Below, in pieces: positions 18,546 through 27,163 of a stretch of DNA of 64,000 bases (position 1 is its first letter; each line of letters opens with the position of its first letter). Below the pieces are notes generated by a model that worked only from the letters and a program-made list of their open reading frames with translations, had not been told where the DNA came from and made no database searches. This stretch comes from DATFDN01 sp963818725 (lineage in GTDB: Bacteria > Pseudomonadota > Alphaproteobacteria > Acetobacterales > Acetobacteraceae). The stretch spans positions 410,334 through 474,333 of the forward strand of contig CAWFTU010000009.1 of NCBI GenBank assembly GCA_963818725.1. The letters are read 5' to 3'. A program made the position numbers and the translations under genes.

Positions 18546-19967
18546 GTAATTACCCACCCCTGTTTCGGGCGTAGCGATCAGGCCGTGACGGTCTGCAGGA
18601 TGGTGTTGAAGACGCTGGTGCCCGGTTTGAGGCGAGCGGTATCGACGACGCTGCGTATGTCGGCCTCACCCTCGGCGGCCCACATGGCACGATAGCCGTT
18701 GGTCACCTTGCGCTGGATCACCGAGGGCCGGAGGTCGCGCTCACAGGCGTTGTTGGTGGCCTCGACCTGGCCGGGCCAGTCGGCGAAGGTTAGGAGCTGA
18801 TCGCGCGCTCGGCGCACCTTGTTCTGAAGTTCACGGGCCAAGTCGCAGGTGGTGGGTGCTGCCAGGATCGCGACCAGCCTGCCCGCCAGCGCGCGGCGCT
18901 TGGCGACCAGGGTGGAGGCAGCCAGTTGTGAGATGCTGTCCGCCAACTCGAAGGCCGAGGCGAGCCAGAGCGTGAGCCGAAACGGCACGGGGTCGTCGCT
19001 CACTTCCAACACGTAGGCGACGTCGCGAGCCAGGTGCGCGAGGCAGGTCTGCTGGACTTGGCCATGGCCCTGCTGGGCCGAGTCGCGGTCCGACAGCCAG
19101 ACTTCGGGCTGGTGGCCAGCCATCATCGCGTGCACGACCGCGGCGGCGCGGGTCGGGGCGGCGTGGTGCACCACGGCCTCCTTGCAGCGGAACACCCAGT
19201 GATAGGCGTTGCTGCCCTCAATCCGGACGCCTGTCTCGTCCGAGGCTACCACCTTGGCCTGCCGCAGGGCTGCGACGGCGTGCTCGCCCCTCGTCTTGCC
19301 ATTCCATCCGGCTGCGCCGAATGGAACCTTCGGCAAGCCTCGCCCGGCCTGGAAGCAAGTCTGGGCGCGACGCAGCAGGTTCATCAGCCCGCCCTGGCTG
19401 ATGGACAGGCCGAACAGGTCGGCCAGTGCCGCCTGCAGCCGCTCGTAGGACAGGCTCTGAAAGGTCTTGAGGTAGGTCGCCAGCGTGTGCAGGCGCGGGC
19501 CGAACGGCGTGCCTGTCGCGGCGGGCGGCGGCGCTGCCACGACCCGCGCCCCACAGCCGGGACACTGCACCGCCAAGCGTCGGTGGTGCTCGACGATTGG
19601 CTTGATCTCCGGCAGCTCAATCCGCTCGTGCACGCTCACCGCTTCGCTGGGCAGGTCGGGCGACAGCGCCCTGCGGCAGCACGGGCATTGCTGCGGGGCG
19701 TGATCGACGACGCGGTCCACCTCCCTGCTGAGCGCCCGACTATGGCCTTCATGTCCGGGCTTGGCACCTCCGGGGCGGGCTTGCTCGCGACGCGCTTTGC
19801 GGTCTGTGGACGGCGGCTTGGACGAGGTGCGCGAGGTCTTCTCCGGCCGCTGCAGCCGCAGCACCAACTCGATCAGCTCGGCCTTGCTCAGGCGCTCCAG
19901 CTCGTCCCGCTGCATGCCCAAACTGCATCAGCAATGCCGCCCCGCCGCAAGGGGGGTGGGTAATTAC
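18546..19967 (-). mobile_element. IS66-family single-gene element
   Basis: Terminal inverted repeats GTAATTACCCACCCC (18546-18560) and its complement (19953-19967) are flanked by a perfect 8-bp target duplication CCTCTCCA (18538-18545, 19968-19975), as expected for IS66. It carries only a tnpC-type transposase, without tnpA or tnpB. Confidence 0.93.
18578..19921 (-). CDS. IS66-family transposase (TnpC type)
   Basis: 447 aa. N-terminal helical LSKAELIELVLRLQRPEKTS, the KPPSTDRKARRE segment, zinc-binding CPCC and CPGCG pairs, and the DDE core (VVASDETGVRIEG, EVWLSDRD, EATNNACERDLRPS). This single-ORF branch is the one often called ISPsy43/ISCro1-like. It appears intact and disrupts the unknown gene around it. 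Confidence 0.92.
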   Translation of the reverse strand: MGMQRDELERLSKAELIELVLRLQRPEKTSRTSSKPPSTDRKARREQARPGGAKPGHEGHSRALSREVDRVVDHAPQQCPCCRRALSPDLPSEAVSVHERIELPEIKPIVEHHRRLAVQCPGCGARVVAAPPPAATGTPFGPRLHTLATYLKTFQSLSYERLQAALADLFGLSISQGGLMNLLRRAQTCFQAGRGLPKVPFGAAGWNGKTRGEHAVAALRQAKVVASDETGVRIEGSNAYHWVFRCKEAVVHHAAPTRAAAVVHAMMAGHQPEVWLSDRDSAQQGHGQVQQTCLAHLARDVAYVLEVSDDPVPFRLTLWLASAFELADSISQLAASTLVAKRRALAGRLVAILAAPTTCDLARELQNKVRRARDQLLTFADWPGQVEATNNACERDLRPSVIQRKVTNGYRAMWAAEGEADIRSVVDTARLKPGTSVFNTILQTVTA

Positions 19968-20340
19968 CCTCTCCAGGCACTCTCTGCCGAGATTTACTAT
20001 CATTTGACTGCTGCCATGAAGCATAATCAGAAGTTGGGCGCGATGATCGGTCCCCTGGTCAGTATCGAAAAACCAGTGGAAAATTGCTCCGGGGTGCCCT
20101 TCTTTTACGTCCATGCATCTTTCCTGACCGCAACTTCTCTGATACTAGAAGTAGAAGGTTTGGATGCAAGGGCGGCAGCTTCCCGAATTTGCACCAAGTA
20201 CCTGCTCACCGTCTGCTCGTCCCCAATGCTCACTCGTAAGCAGCCCGCCCGCTTCCCACCAACAGGGGCGAATTTGCGGTGCTCGCCTATCCGGGTCGAT
20301 CCGGTCTGTCAAAGATCACCGGTTGCGTCCCTAACGCGCT

Positions 20341-21429
20341 CTAGCCGCGCACCCGCTCCAGCCCCTTCCAGTCGAATTCGATCCCATGCCCAGGCCGGTC
20401 CGGCGCGACCGCGAAGCCCTCCTCGATCCGCAGCTTCTCGGCGATGTAGCGATCGAGGCCGAAGCCGTGCGCCTCCAGATACGAGCGGTTGGGCACAGCG
20501 GCGAGCAGATGCACCGTCACGTCGTGCGCGCCGTGCGAGGTGACGGGCAGGTTGAACGCCTCGGCCAAGTGCGCGATCTTCATGAACGCGGTGACGCCGC
20601 CGCAATTGGTGACATCGGGCTCGGGATACGTCACCCCGCCCGCCGCGATCAGGTCGCGGAACTCCCACAGCGTGCGCAAATTCTCGCCCGCGGCGACCGG
20701 CAGCCCGCCCTCGCGCACCACCCGCGCCTGCCCCGCCACGTCGTCGGGGATGACCGGCTCCTCCAGCCAGAGCGGATCGAAGGGCCGCAAGGCGCGCGCG
20801 GCGCGGATCGCCTCGTCGGCGGACCATTTCATGTTGGCGTCCACCATGAGCGGGAAGCCCTCGCCCAGGTGTTCGCGCATGGCGCGGACGCGCTCGACGT
20901 CCTCGGACAGGTTTTTCCGCCCGACCTTCATCTTGATGGCGCGGAAGCCCTTGGCGAGATTGTCATCGGTCTGGCGGAGCAGCCTGTCGATCGGCAAATC
21001 GAGATCGATGCCGCCGGCGTAGCACGGCACGCGCGGATCGTGGCCGCCGAGCAGACGCCACAGCGGCTGGCCGAGGCGCCTGCCCTTCAGATCCCACAGC
21101 GCCATGTCGAGCGCGGAGAGCGCCAGCGCCGACGGTCCGCCGCGCCCGCCATAGTGCTGGCCCCACCAGACCTTGTTCCAAAGGAACGCGATCCGGTCGG
21201 CGTCCACCCCAACGACTTGTTCGGGAATGTCGCGCGTGAGGATGGCATCGATGGCACCGCCATTGCGGCCGCAGGTGTACGTGTAGCCGACCCCCTCGGC
21301 GCCCTCCGTGTCACGCACGCGCACCGTGTTGAGCTCGAAGGCGCTCATGTCGCCGTGCGTGCTGTCGCTGAGGGTCACCTCCAGCTTTATGCGGTAATAG
21401 CCAGGCTCGACGGAGACGATCGCGGACAT
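20341..21429 (-). CDS. Mandelate racemase/muconate lactonizing enzyme family protein
   Basis: 362 aa, enolase superfamily. Catalytic and metal residues can be placed: KxK acid/base in AIKMKVGRK, metal ligands in VDANMKWS, WLEEPV and AAGENL, and His in TSHGAHD. The combination of KxK and His fits the mandelate racemase subgroup (acid-sugar dehydratases and racemases). The substrate is unknown. A 50-aa gene lies three bases upstream in the same direction and may share its transcript. Confidence 0.85.
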   Translation of the reverse strand: MSAIVSVEPGYYRIKLEVTLSDSTHGDMSAFELNTVRVRDTEGAEGVGYTYTCGRNGGAIDAILTRDIPEQVVGVDADRIAFLWNKVWWGQHYGGRGGPSALALSALDMALWDLKGRRLGQPLWRLLGGHDPRVPCYAGGIDLDLPIDRLLRQTDDNLAKGFRAIKMKVGRKNLSEDVERVRAMREHLGEGFPLMVDANMKWSADEAIRAARALRPFDPLWLEEPVIPDDVAGQARVVREGGLPVAAGENLRTLWEFRDLIAAGGVTYPEPDVTNCGGVTAFMKIAHLAEAFNLPVTSHGAHDVTVHLLAAVPNRSYLEAHGFGLDRYIAEKLRIEEGFAVAPDRPGHGIEFDWKGLERVRG

Positions 21430-21432
21430 CGC

Positions 21433-21585
21433 TTATCCCGGCGCCCTGGGATCGGCCACCTCGTCGTTGGGCTCGTTGGGGTTTGTGCGGGCCGGGGCCT
21501 CGGTGCTCCCCTGACCAGGTGGCTTCGGGCGCGCGGCGGGCTCGGTTGGGTTGGTGGCCTTCTGGTTGTCCTCTGGCTTCGGCAT
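21433..21585 (-). CDS. Small disordered hydrophilic protein (50 aa)
   Basis: Pro/Glu/Asn/Ala-rich peptide (MPKPEDNQKATNPTEPAARP ...) with no hydrophobic segment, predicted disordered. A very strong ribosome-binding site, AAGGAGGAGG, sits just upstream of the ATG, which argues that it is translated. It ends three bases before the mandelate-racemase-like gene, so it may act as a leader gene for it. Function unknown. Confidence 0.55.
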   Translation of the reverse strand: MPKPEDNQKATNPTEPAARPKPPGQGSTEAPARTNPNEPNDEVADPRAPG

Positions 21586-21711
21586 GGTCGCCTCCTCCTT
21601 GGGTTCCTGAAGAACACGCGCCATGGGCCGGAAGTTGCCATCGCCCGCACGCTTGACGCGGGAAGCAGTCTCCATCGAGGATCGCCACAAAGGCAATGGG
21701 GAGGATCGACC

Positions 21712-22914
21712 ATGCGCAGTTCCCGCCGCGCGATCCTGGCGGCTCCGCTCGCGGCGCTTGGCGCCTCGCTGCTTTCCCGCGCCGGCGTCGCGCAACAGCC
21801 CGACATGCCAGGCGTCACCGCGTCCGACATCAAGATCGGACAGACCATGCCCTATAGCGGCCCCGCCTCCGCCTACGCGCAGGTCGGACGGGCCGGGGCC
21901 GCCTATTTTCGCTCGATCAACGAGGCCGGCGGGGTGAACGGCCGGAAGATCAATCTCATCAGCCTCGATGACGGCTACAGCCCGCCCAAGGCGGTCGAGC
22001 AGACCCGCCGCCTGGTCGAGCAGGAGCACGTCGCGGCGATCTTCGGCACGCTCGGCACGCCGATCAACATGGCGATTCGACGCTACCTCAATCAGAACAA
22101 GGTGCCGCAGCTCTTCGTCGCGGCCGGGTCGGACAACTTCGCCTCGCCCAAGACGGCGCCCTGGAGCATCGGCTGGCAGCCGACGCTCAGGACCGAGGCG
22201 ATGTTCTACGCCAAGAACGTGCTCGCCAAGTCGCCGAACGCGAAAATCGCGGCGGTCTACCAGAACGACGACTTCGGCAAGGGCCTGCTGAACGGGCTGA
22301 AAGAGGGGCTGGGCGACAAGGCCGGCGAGATGATCGTCGCGACCGAAAGTTTCGAGGCGACCGACCCGACGGTGGATTCACAGGTCATCGCGATGCACGG
22401 GTCGGGGGCGGACACGGTGTTCCTGTTCACCTATGCCAAGCAGGCGGCCCAGGCGATCCGAAGGATCGCCGACCTCAACTGGCACCCCGAGCGATACCTG
22501 CACCTTGGCGCGGCCTCGGTGGCGGCGACCTTCATCCCCGCGGGACTGGCGCGATCCACCGGGATCATAACGGCGGGATTCATCAAGGATGTCGCCGACC
22601 CGCAATGGGCGGACGATCCGGACACCAAGGCATGGCGCGCATGGCTGCGCACGTCCATGCCGGAGGCCAACGACAAGGACAGCCTCAACGTCGCCGGCTA
22701 CTCCTACGCGCAAATCCTGGTCCAGGTGCTGCGCCAGTGCGGCGACGACCTGAGCCGCGCCAACATCATGCGTCAGGCGACGAACCTGCACGATTTCCGC
22801 CTGCCCATGCTGCTGCCCGGCAGCCTCATCAACACCAGCCCCAGCGACTACCGCGTGATAACCTACATGCGTTTGCAGCGGTTCACGGGGCGGGGGTGGG
22901 AGTTCCTGACATAG
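21712..22914 (+). CDS. ABC transporter substrate-binding protein (branched-chain amino acid type)
   Basis: 400 aa, Peripla_BP_6 fold. A twin-arginine-like signal (RSSRRAILAAPLAALGASLL) precedes SDIKIGQTMPYSGPASAYAQ, the usual start of LivK-type receptors, and the domain runs to the C-terminus with YQNDDFGKGLLNGL as a hallmark. GGGGAGGA precedes the ATG. No permease or ATPase genes adjoin it, so it is an orphan receptor. A related but broken gene lies at 62935. Ligand unknown; aromatic acids and amides are common for this branch. Confidence 0.88.
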   Translation: MRSSRRAILAAPLAALGASLLSRAGVAQQPDMPGVTASDIKIGQTMPYSGPASAYAQVGRAGAAYFRSINEAGGVNGRKINLISLDDGYSPPKAVEQTRRLVEQEHVAAIFGTLGTPINMAIRRYLNQNKVPQLFVAAGSDNFASPKTAPWSIGWQPTLRTEAMFYAKNVLAKSPNAKIAAVYQNDDFGKGLLNGLKEGLGDKAGEMIVATESFEATDPTVDSQVIAMHGSGADTVFLFTYAKQAAQAIRRIADLNWHPERYLHLGAASVAATFIPAGLARSTGIITAGFIKDVADPQWADDPDTKAWRAWLRTSMPEANDKDSLNVAGYSYAQILVQVLRQCGDDLSRANIMRQATNLHDFRLPMLLPGSLINTSPSDYRVITYMRLQRFTGRGWEFLT

Positions 22915-22969
22915 CGGGTCCGCCTCGTATCGTCATGCCCGCAACGCGCGCGAGCATGACGTTGAGCAC

Positions 22970-23371
22970 TCAACCCGGCGTGAACATCGGCATCGGCGGC
23001 CCGTTCTCGCTCGGCACGAATTTCAGCGTCACGGGCTGCCCAATCTTGATGCTGTCGAGGTCGCAATCGACGACGTTGGTCATCATCGTCGGCCCCTCCT
23101 CCAGCGTCACATAGGCAATCGCGTACGGCACCTCGGCCCGCTTCATGACGCTGAACGAGTAGATCGTCCCCTTGCCCGACGCCTCGTTCCAGGAAAGATC
23201 CTGGCTGAAGCAATGCGGGCAGATGGCGCGCGGGTACCAGTGCGATTTGCCGCAGGCATTGCAGCGCGGCACGAGCAGCCTGCCGCGCTCCGCCGCCTCG
23301 AACACGGGCTTGGTCTCGGGATTGCTGCCGGTCTCGCCGACGAACGGGATCTTGCGCTGCTGATAGGCCAT
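22970..23371 (-). CDS. DUF35 OB-fold / zinc-ribbon protein (thiolase partner)
   Basis: 133 aa. A rubredoxin-like zinc ribbon, CNACGKSHWYPRAICPHC, is followed by an OB-fold (GTIYSFSVMKRAEVPYAIAYVTLEE...). Such proteins (PF12172 plus PF01796) bind thiolase-like acyltransferases and form an acyl-CoA channel. Here the gene starts six bases after the thiolase stop, the usual operon order. The start codon follows GGGAGTGAGGGAC. The partner thiolase is frameshifted, so this protein may have lost its function. Confidence 0.85.
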   Translation of the reverse strand: MAYQQRKIPFVGETGSNPETKPVFEAAERGRLLVPRCNACGKSHWYPRAICPHCFSQDLSWNEASGKGTIYSFSVMKRAEVPYAIAYVTLEEGPTMMTNVVDCDLDSIKIGQPVTLKFVPSENGPPMPMFTPG

Positions 23372-23376
23372 GTCCC

Positions 23377-24547
23377 TCACTCCCGCTCCATGATGAGCGT
23401 TGCCGAGCCGTGCCGCGAGCCGAGCAGTCCGCCGGTGCCGTGCGCCAGCGCGAGGCCGCAATCCCTCACCTGCACCTTCGGGTGCGCCTCGCCGCGCAAC
23501 TGGCGCACCGCCTCGATCACTTTGGTAATGCCGCCGCGATTGGCGGGGTGGTTGTTGCACAGCCCGCCGCCATCGGTGTTGAACGGCAGCTTGCCGACGC
23601 CGGAGATCAGGTTGCCGTCGGCAATGAACCGGCCGCCCTGGCCTTTCTCGCAGAATCCGAGATCCTCGATCTGGATCAGCACGGTGATGGTGAAGCTGTC
23701 GTAGATCGACACGTACTTGATGTCGGCGGGCTTCACGCCGGCCATCTCGAACGCGGCCGGGCCGGAGAAGCGCGCGCCCGAATAGGTCAGGTCGACGTCG
23801 CCGCCGTACTGGCCCTTCGCGCCCTCGCCCACGCCGATCACCTTGATCCGCGGACGGTTCAGGTTGCGCGCGATCTCGGGCTTGACCACCACCAGCGCGC
23901 CGCCGCCATCGGTGATGACGCAGCAATCGAACCGGTGCAGCGGGCTCGCGATGATCGGCGACTTCACCACGTCCTCGACCGTCACCACGTCGCGCAGCAG
24001 CGCGTGCTCGTTGTATTGCGCGTGCTGCGAGGCGGCGACCTTGATCCAGGCGAGCTGCTCGCTGGTGGTCCCGTACTGGTGCATGTGGCGCTGCGCGCAC
24101 ATCGCATAGACATTGGCGACCGTCGGGCCGAACGAGGTACTCGAACTGCATGTCGGGCACGGCCGGGTTGCCGGCGCGGGCCGCGGTGCCGGTGGCCTGG
24201 CCTTCGCTGCGCGGACGGCCGGCCAGGGTAATCAGCGCGACGTTGCAGCGCCCCGCCGCGATCGCCTCGGCCGCGTGCGCGACGTGCAGCAGGTAGGACG
24301 AGCCGCCGGTGTCGGTGGCGTCCATGTGCCTGACCTTCAGGTTCAGGTAGTCGATCATGTTGATCGGGCCCATGCCCGGCGCGTCGCCGGCGCAGAAATA
24401 CCCGTCCACGTCGTCCTTGCTCAGCCCCGCGTCCTTCAGCGCGCCGAGCGCGCATTCGGCGTGCAGCAGCGCCACCGATTTGTCGGGCGCCTTGCGCGTC
24501 GGGTGCTCGAAGGCGCCAGCGATGTACGCCGCCCCTTTCAAACTCAT
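23377..24547 (-). pseudogene. Thiolase-like acetyl-CoA acyltransferase, frameshifted
   Basis: The N-terminal third (MSLKGAAYIAGAFEHPTRKA ... GDAPGMGPINM, DTGGSSYLLHVAHAAEAIAA) and the C-terminal two thirds (MCAQRHMHQYGTTSEQLAW ... GALVVVKPEIARN, HGTGGLLGSRHGSATLIMER) are in different frames. One extra base near 24131-24138 explains it: without it the text reads FEY, then FGPTVANVYAMCAQRHMHQYG. This is the non-canonical (SCP2-thiolase-like) family that pairs with DUF35 proteins. Real lesion or sequencing error cannot be separated here. Confidence 0.82.
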
Positions 24548-24617
24548 CCGCTGTCTCCCCCTTGGATTTGACCCGCCGGTTCTGGCACGCGGCGGGCGGG
24601 TGCGCTAGCCTGGGCGG

Positions 24618-26036
24618 GTGACAGACCTTTTCGTTCCGCCCAAGCCGGCCGTCCCCCCGCACGACCTCTCGATGGGCGAGTTCCTGCGCGCGGCGCGGAC
24701 CAACGCGCTCACCATGTGGTCCGAGCCCGCCTACGAGGAGTGGTCGCGGACTGGCCGCTTCTTCGGGCGCACCAGCCTGCTGGTGAACGACCCCGCCGCG
24801 ATCCATCGCGTGCTGGTGGATAACGCGGGCGCCTATCGCCGCTCGCCGGCCACGATCCGCATCCTGCGCCCGCTGATCGGTAATGGTCTATTCATGGCGG
24901 AGGGCGAGGACTGGCGCTTTCAGCGCCGCACCATCGCGCCCGCCCTCAGCCCGCGCGTGCTGCCGATGCTGGCCCGCCACATCGTCGCGGTCGCGGGCGA
25001 GGTGGTGGCCGGGCTCCGGCCGCGAGCCGATGCGGGGGTGGAATTGCTCGGCATCGTGCAGCGCGCGGCGCTGGAGATCGCCGGGCGGTCGATGTTCTCG
25101 CTGGAGACAAGCGCGTTCGGCGCCCGGCTGCGCAACATGCTCGCCGAGTTCGGGATGCGCCACGGGCGCGTCGACCTGCCCGACATCATCCTGCCTCCCG
25201 CCGTGCCGACCCTCGGCGATCTCGGCCGGATGATGTTCCGCTCGCGCTGGAAGCGCTTCATGGACGAGATCATGACGGCGCGCGAGAAGGCGGCGCCGGT
25301 GGCCGAGGGGCGCGACCTGTTCGACCTGCTGCGCGCCGCGCGCGACCCTGAGACCGGCCGCGCCTTCACCCGGGAGCAATTGCGCGACCAGGTGGCGACG
25401 ATGATCCTGGCCGGGCACGAGACGACGGGCGTGACGATCTTCTGGGCGCTGACGCTGCTCGCGCGCGCGCCCGAGGCGCAGGCGCGCGTGGTCGAGGAGG
25501 TGCGCGGCCTCGACCTCGCCGCCACTGTGGGCCGCGGCGTGATCCCTGACCTGCCCACTACCCGCGCGGTGGTGAGCGAGACCCTGCGGCTCTATCCGCC
25601 CGCCTTCGCGCTGTCGCGCGTGGCGAAGGGCAACGACCGGGCCGGCGACATCGCCATTCCGCGCGGGGCGGTCGTCCTGGTCGCGCCCTGGGTGCTGCAC
25701 CGCCATCGCCGCCTCTGGCGCGAGCCGGACGCCTTCGACCCGGACCGCTTCGCGCCGAAGGCCCCTGCCCCGCCCCGCTTCGCCTACCTGCCCTTCGGCG
25801 CCGGTCCGCGCGTCTGCGTCGGTGCCCAGTTCGCGCTGGTCGAGGCGACCCTTGTCCTGGCCGCGATCATCCAGGCGTTCGAGGTGGCGTTGGAGGGCTC
25901 GCGCCCGGTGCTGCCGACGGCGGTGGTCACGATACAGCCGAACCACTCGCCCGTCTTCCGCCTCCGCCTCCGTTCCCAAGCAGGAGCCGCCTCTTGTCAG
26001 TCCTCGACGCGATCCGTCGCATCCATCCCGACCTGA
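24618..26036 (+). CDS. Cytochrome P450
   Basis: 472 aa, GTG start. Motifs: I-helix MILAGHETTGVT, ExxR in SETLRLYPPAF, PFGAGPRVCVGAQFA with the heme cysteine, and MAEGEDWRFQRRTIAPALSP at the C-helix. The AGHETT and RLYPP forms resemble the CYP4/CYP102-like fatty-acid or terpene hydroxylase type more than the CYP199 gene at 14465. The last 14 codons overlap the next gene, which fits translational coupling. The substrate is unknown. Confidence 0.88.
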   Translation: MTDLFVPPKPAVPPHDLSMGEFLRAARTNALTMWSEPAYEEWSRTGRFFGRTSLLVNDPAAIHRVLVDNAGAYRRSPATIRILRPLIGNGLFMAEGEDWRFQRRTIAPALSPRVLPMLARHIVAVAGEVVAGLRPRADAGVELLGIVQRAALEIAGRSMFSLETSAFGARLRNMLAEFGMRHGRVDLPDIILPPAVPTLGDLGRMMFRSRWKRFMDEIMTAREKAAPVAEGRDLFDLLRAARDPETGRAFTREQLRDQVATMILAGHETTGVTIFWALTLLARAPEAQARVVEEVRGLDLAATVGRGVIPDLPTTRAVVSETLRLYPPAFALSRVAKGNDRAGDIAIPRGAVVLVAPWVLHRHRRLWREPDAFDPDRFAPKAPAPPRFAYLPFGAGPRVCVGAQFALVEATLVLAAIIQAFEVALEGSRPVLPTAVVTIQPNHSPVFRLRLRSQAGAASCQSSTRSVASIPT

Positions 26037-27163
26037 CCGCGATCCGCCACGACATCCACGCCCACCCGGAGCTTGGGCTTCAGGAACACCGCACAGCCGA
26101 CCTGGTCGCCCGCACGCTGGAGGCGTGGGGGATCGAGACGCATCGAGGGATCGGCGGCACCGGCGTTGTCGGCGTGCTCCGCGCCGGCAACGGCCACGGG
26201 CGGATCGGGCTGCGCGCCGACATGGACGCGCTGCCGATCGAGGAAGCCACCCACCTCCCCTACGCCAGCCAGACCCCGGGCGTGATGCACGCCTGCGGCC
26301 ATGACGGGCATACGACGATGCTGCTGGGCGCGGCGCGCTACCTGGCCGAGACGCGCGACTTCAGCGGCACCGTGCATCTCATCTTCCAGCCGGGAGAGGA
26401 AGGCGTCGGCGGCGCGCGGGCGATGCTGAGGGACGGCCTGTTCGAGCGGTTCCCGTGCGACACGATCTACGCGATGCACAACGCGCCGGGCATGAAGCTG
26501 GGGCGGTTCGGGATCACGCCGGGCGTGGCGATGGCGGGCGGGGCCTTTTTCGACATCGAGATCACCGGCAAGGGGGCGCATGGCGCCCGGCCGGATGTCA
26601 GCGTCGATCCCGTGCTGGTCGCCTGTCACCTCGGCGCAGCGCTGCAATCGATCGTCTCGCGCAACGTGCCCCCGCGCGAGACGGCGGTGCTGTCGGTGAC
26701 GCGCATCGCGGCCGGGGACGCCTACAACGTCATCCCCGAGTGCGCCCGGATGTCGGGCACGGCCCGCACCATGAAGCGCGAGACGATGAACCTCATCGAG
26801 CAGGGCCTGGCGCGCGTGGCCAGCAACGTCGCCGCCGCCTTCGGCGCCGCGGCCTCGGTTGATTTCCGGCTGATCTTCGCGCCCCTGGTCAACGACGTGG
26901 CGGCGACGCGCGAGATCGCCGACGCCGCCGCCGAGCTGGTGGGCGAGGACCGTGTGGACCGCGACAAGCCGCCCGCCTCGGCGTCGGAGGATTTCAGTTT
27001 CATGCTGGAGCAGGTGCCGGGCGCCTATATCAACCTCGGCAATGGCGAGCAGAGCGCGCCGGTCCACAATCCGGCCTACAATTTCAACGACGAGGCCATC
27101 CCCTATGGCAGCGCGCTGCTCGCCCGGCTGGTCGAGCGCACGCTGCCGCGCCAGGCCGAGTGA
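25994..27163 (+). CDS. M20-family aminoacylase/amidohydrolase
   Basis: 389 aa metallopeptidase of the hippurate hydrolase/IAA-amino-acid hydrolase type. Zinc ligands: HACGHDGHTTML, FQPGEEGVGGA, and ENG-type C-terminal SEDFSFMLEQVPGAY with PVHNPAYNFND. It probably deacylates N-acyl amino acids in the cytoplasm. The start is TTG inside the upstream P450 gene with CAGGAG as the ribosome-binding site; its stop overlaps the ATG of the next M20 gene (TGATG), so the three are probably co-translated. Confidence 0.88.
   Translation: MSVLDAIRRIHPDLTAIRHDIHAHPELGLQEHRTADLVARTLEAWGIETHRGIGGTGVVGVLRAGNGHGRIGLRADMDALPIEEATHLPYASQTPGVMHACGHDGHTTMLLGAARYLAETRDFSGTVHLIFQPGEEGVGGARAMLRDGLFERFPCDTIYAMHNAPGMKLGRFGITPGVAMAGGAFFDIEITGKGAHGARPDVSVDPVLVACHLGAALQSIVSRNVPPRETAVLSVTRIAAGDAYNVIPECARMSGTARTMKRETMNLIEQGLARVASNVAAAFGAAASVDFRLIFAPLVNDVAATREIADAAAELVGEDRVDRDKPPASASEDFSFMLEQVPGAYINLGNGEQSAPVHNPAYNFNDEAIPYGSALLARLVERTLPRQAE

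Larger units (their letters stand above)
17956..20114 (-). pseudogene. Unknown gene split by IS66
   Basis: The start MDVKEGHPGAIFHWFFDTDQ (ATG at 20114, with AGGAAAG upstream) reads to the IS66 right end at 19968. After removing the element and one 8-bp target copy it continues in frame as LERRTEFDDALGPEILFLFF through DPDVPPLVMAEHG to the stop at 17956, about 245 aa in all. It is predicted soluble and less GC-rich than its neighbours, suggesting acquired DNA. No family was recognised. Confidence 0.65.

Noticed and set aside
20386..22914. An 842-codon open frame on the plus strand
   Set aside because: Only the part from 21712 is a protein (binding protein). The upstream half is the antisense shadow of the enolase-family gene in high-GC DNA.
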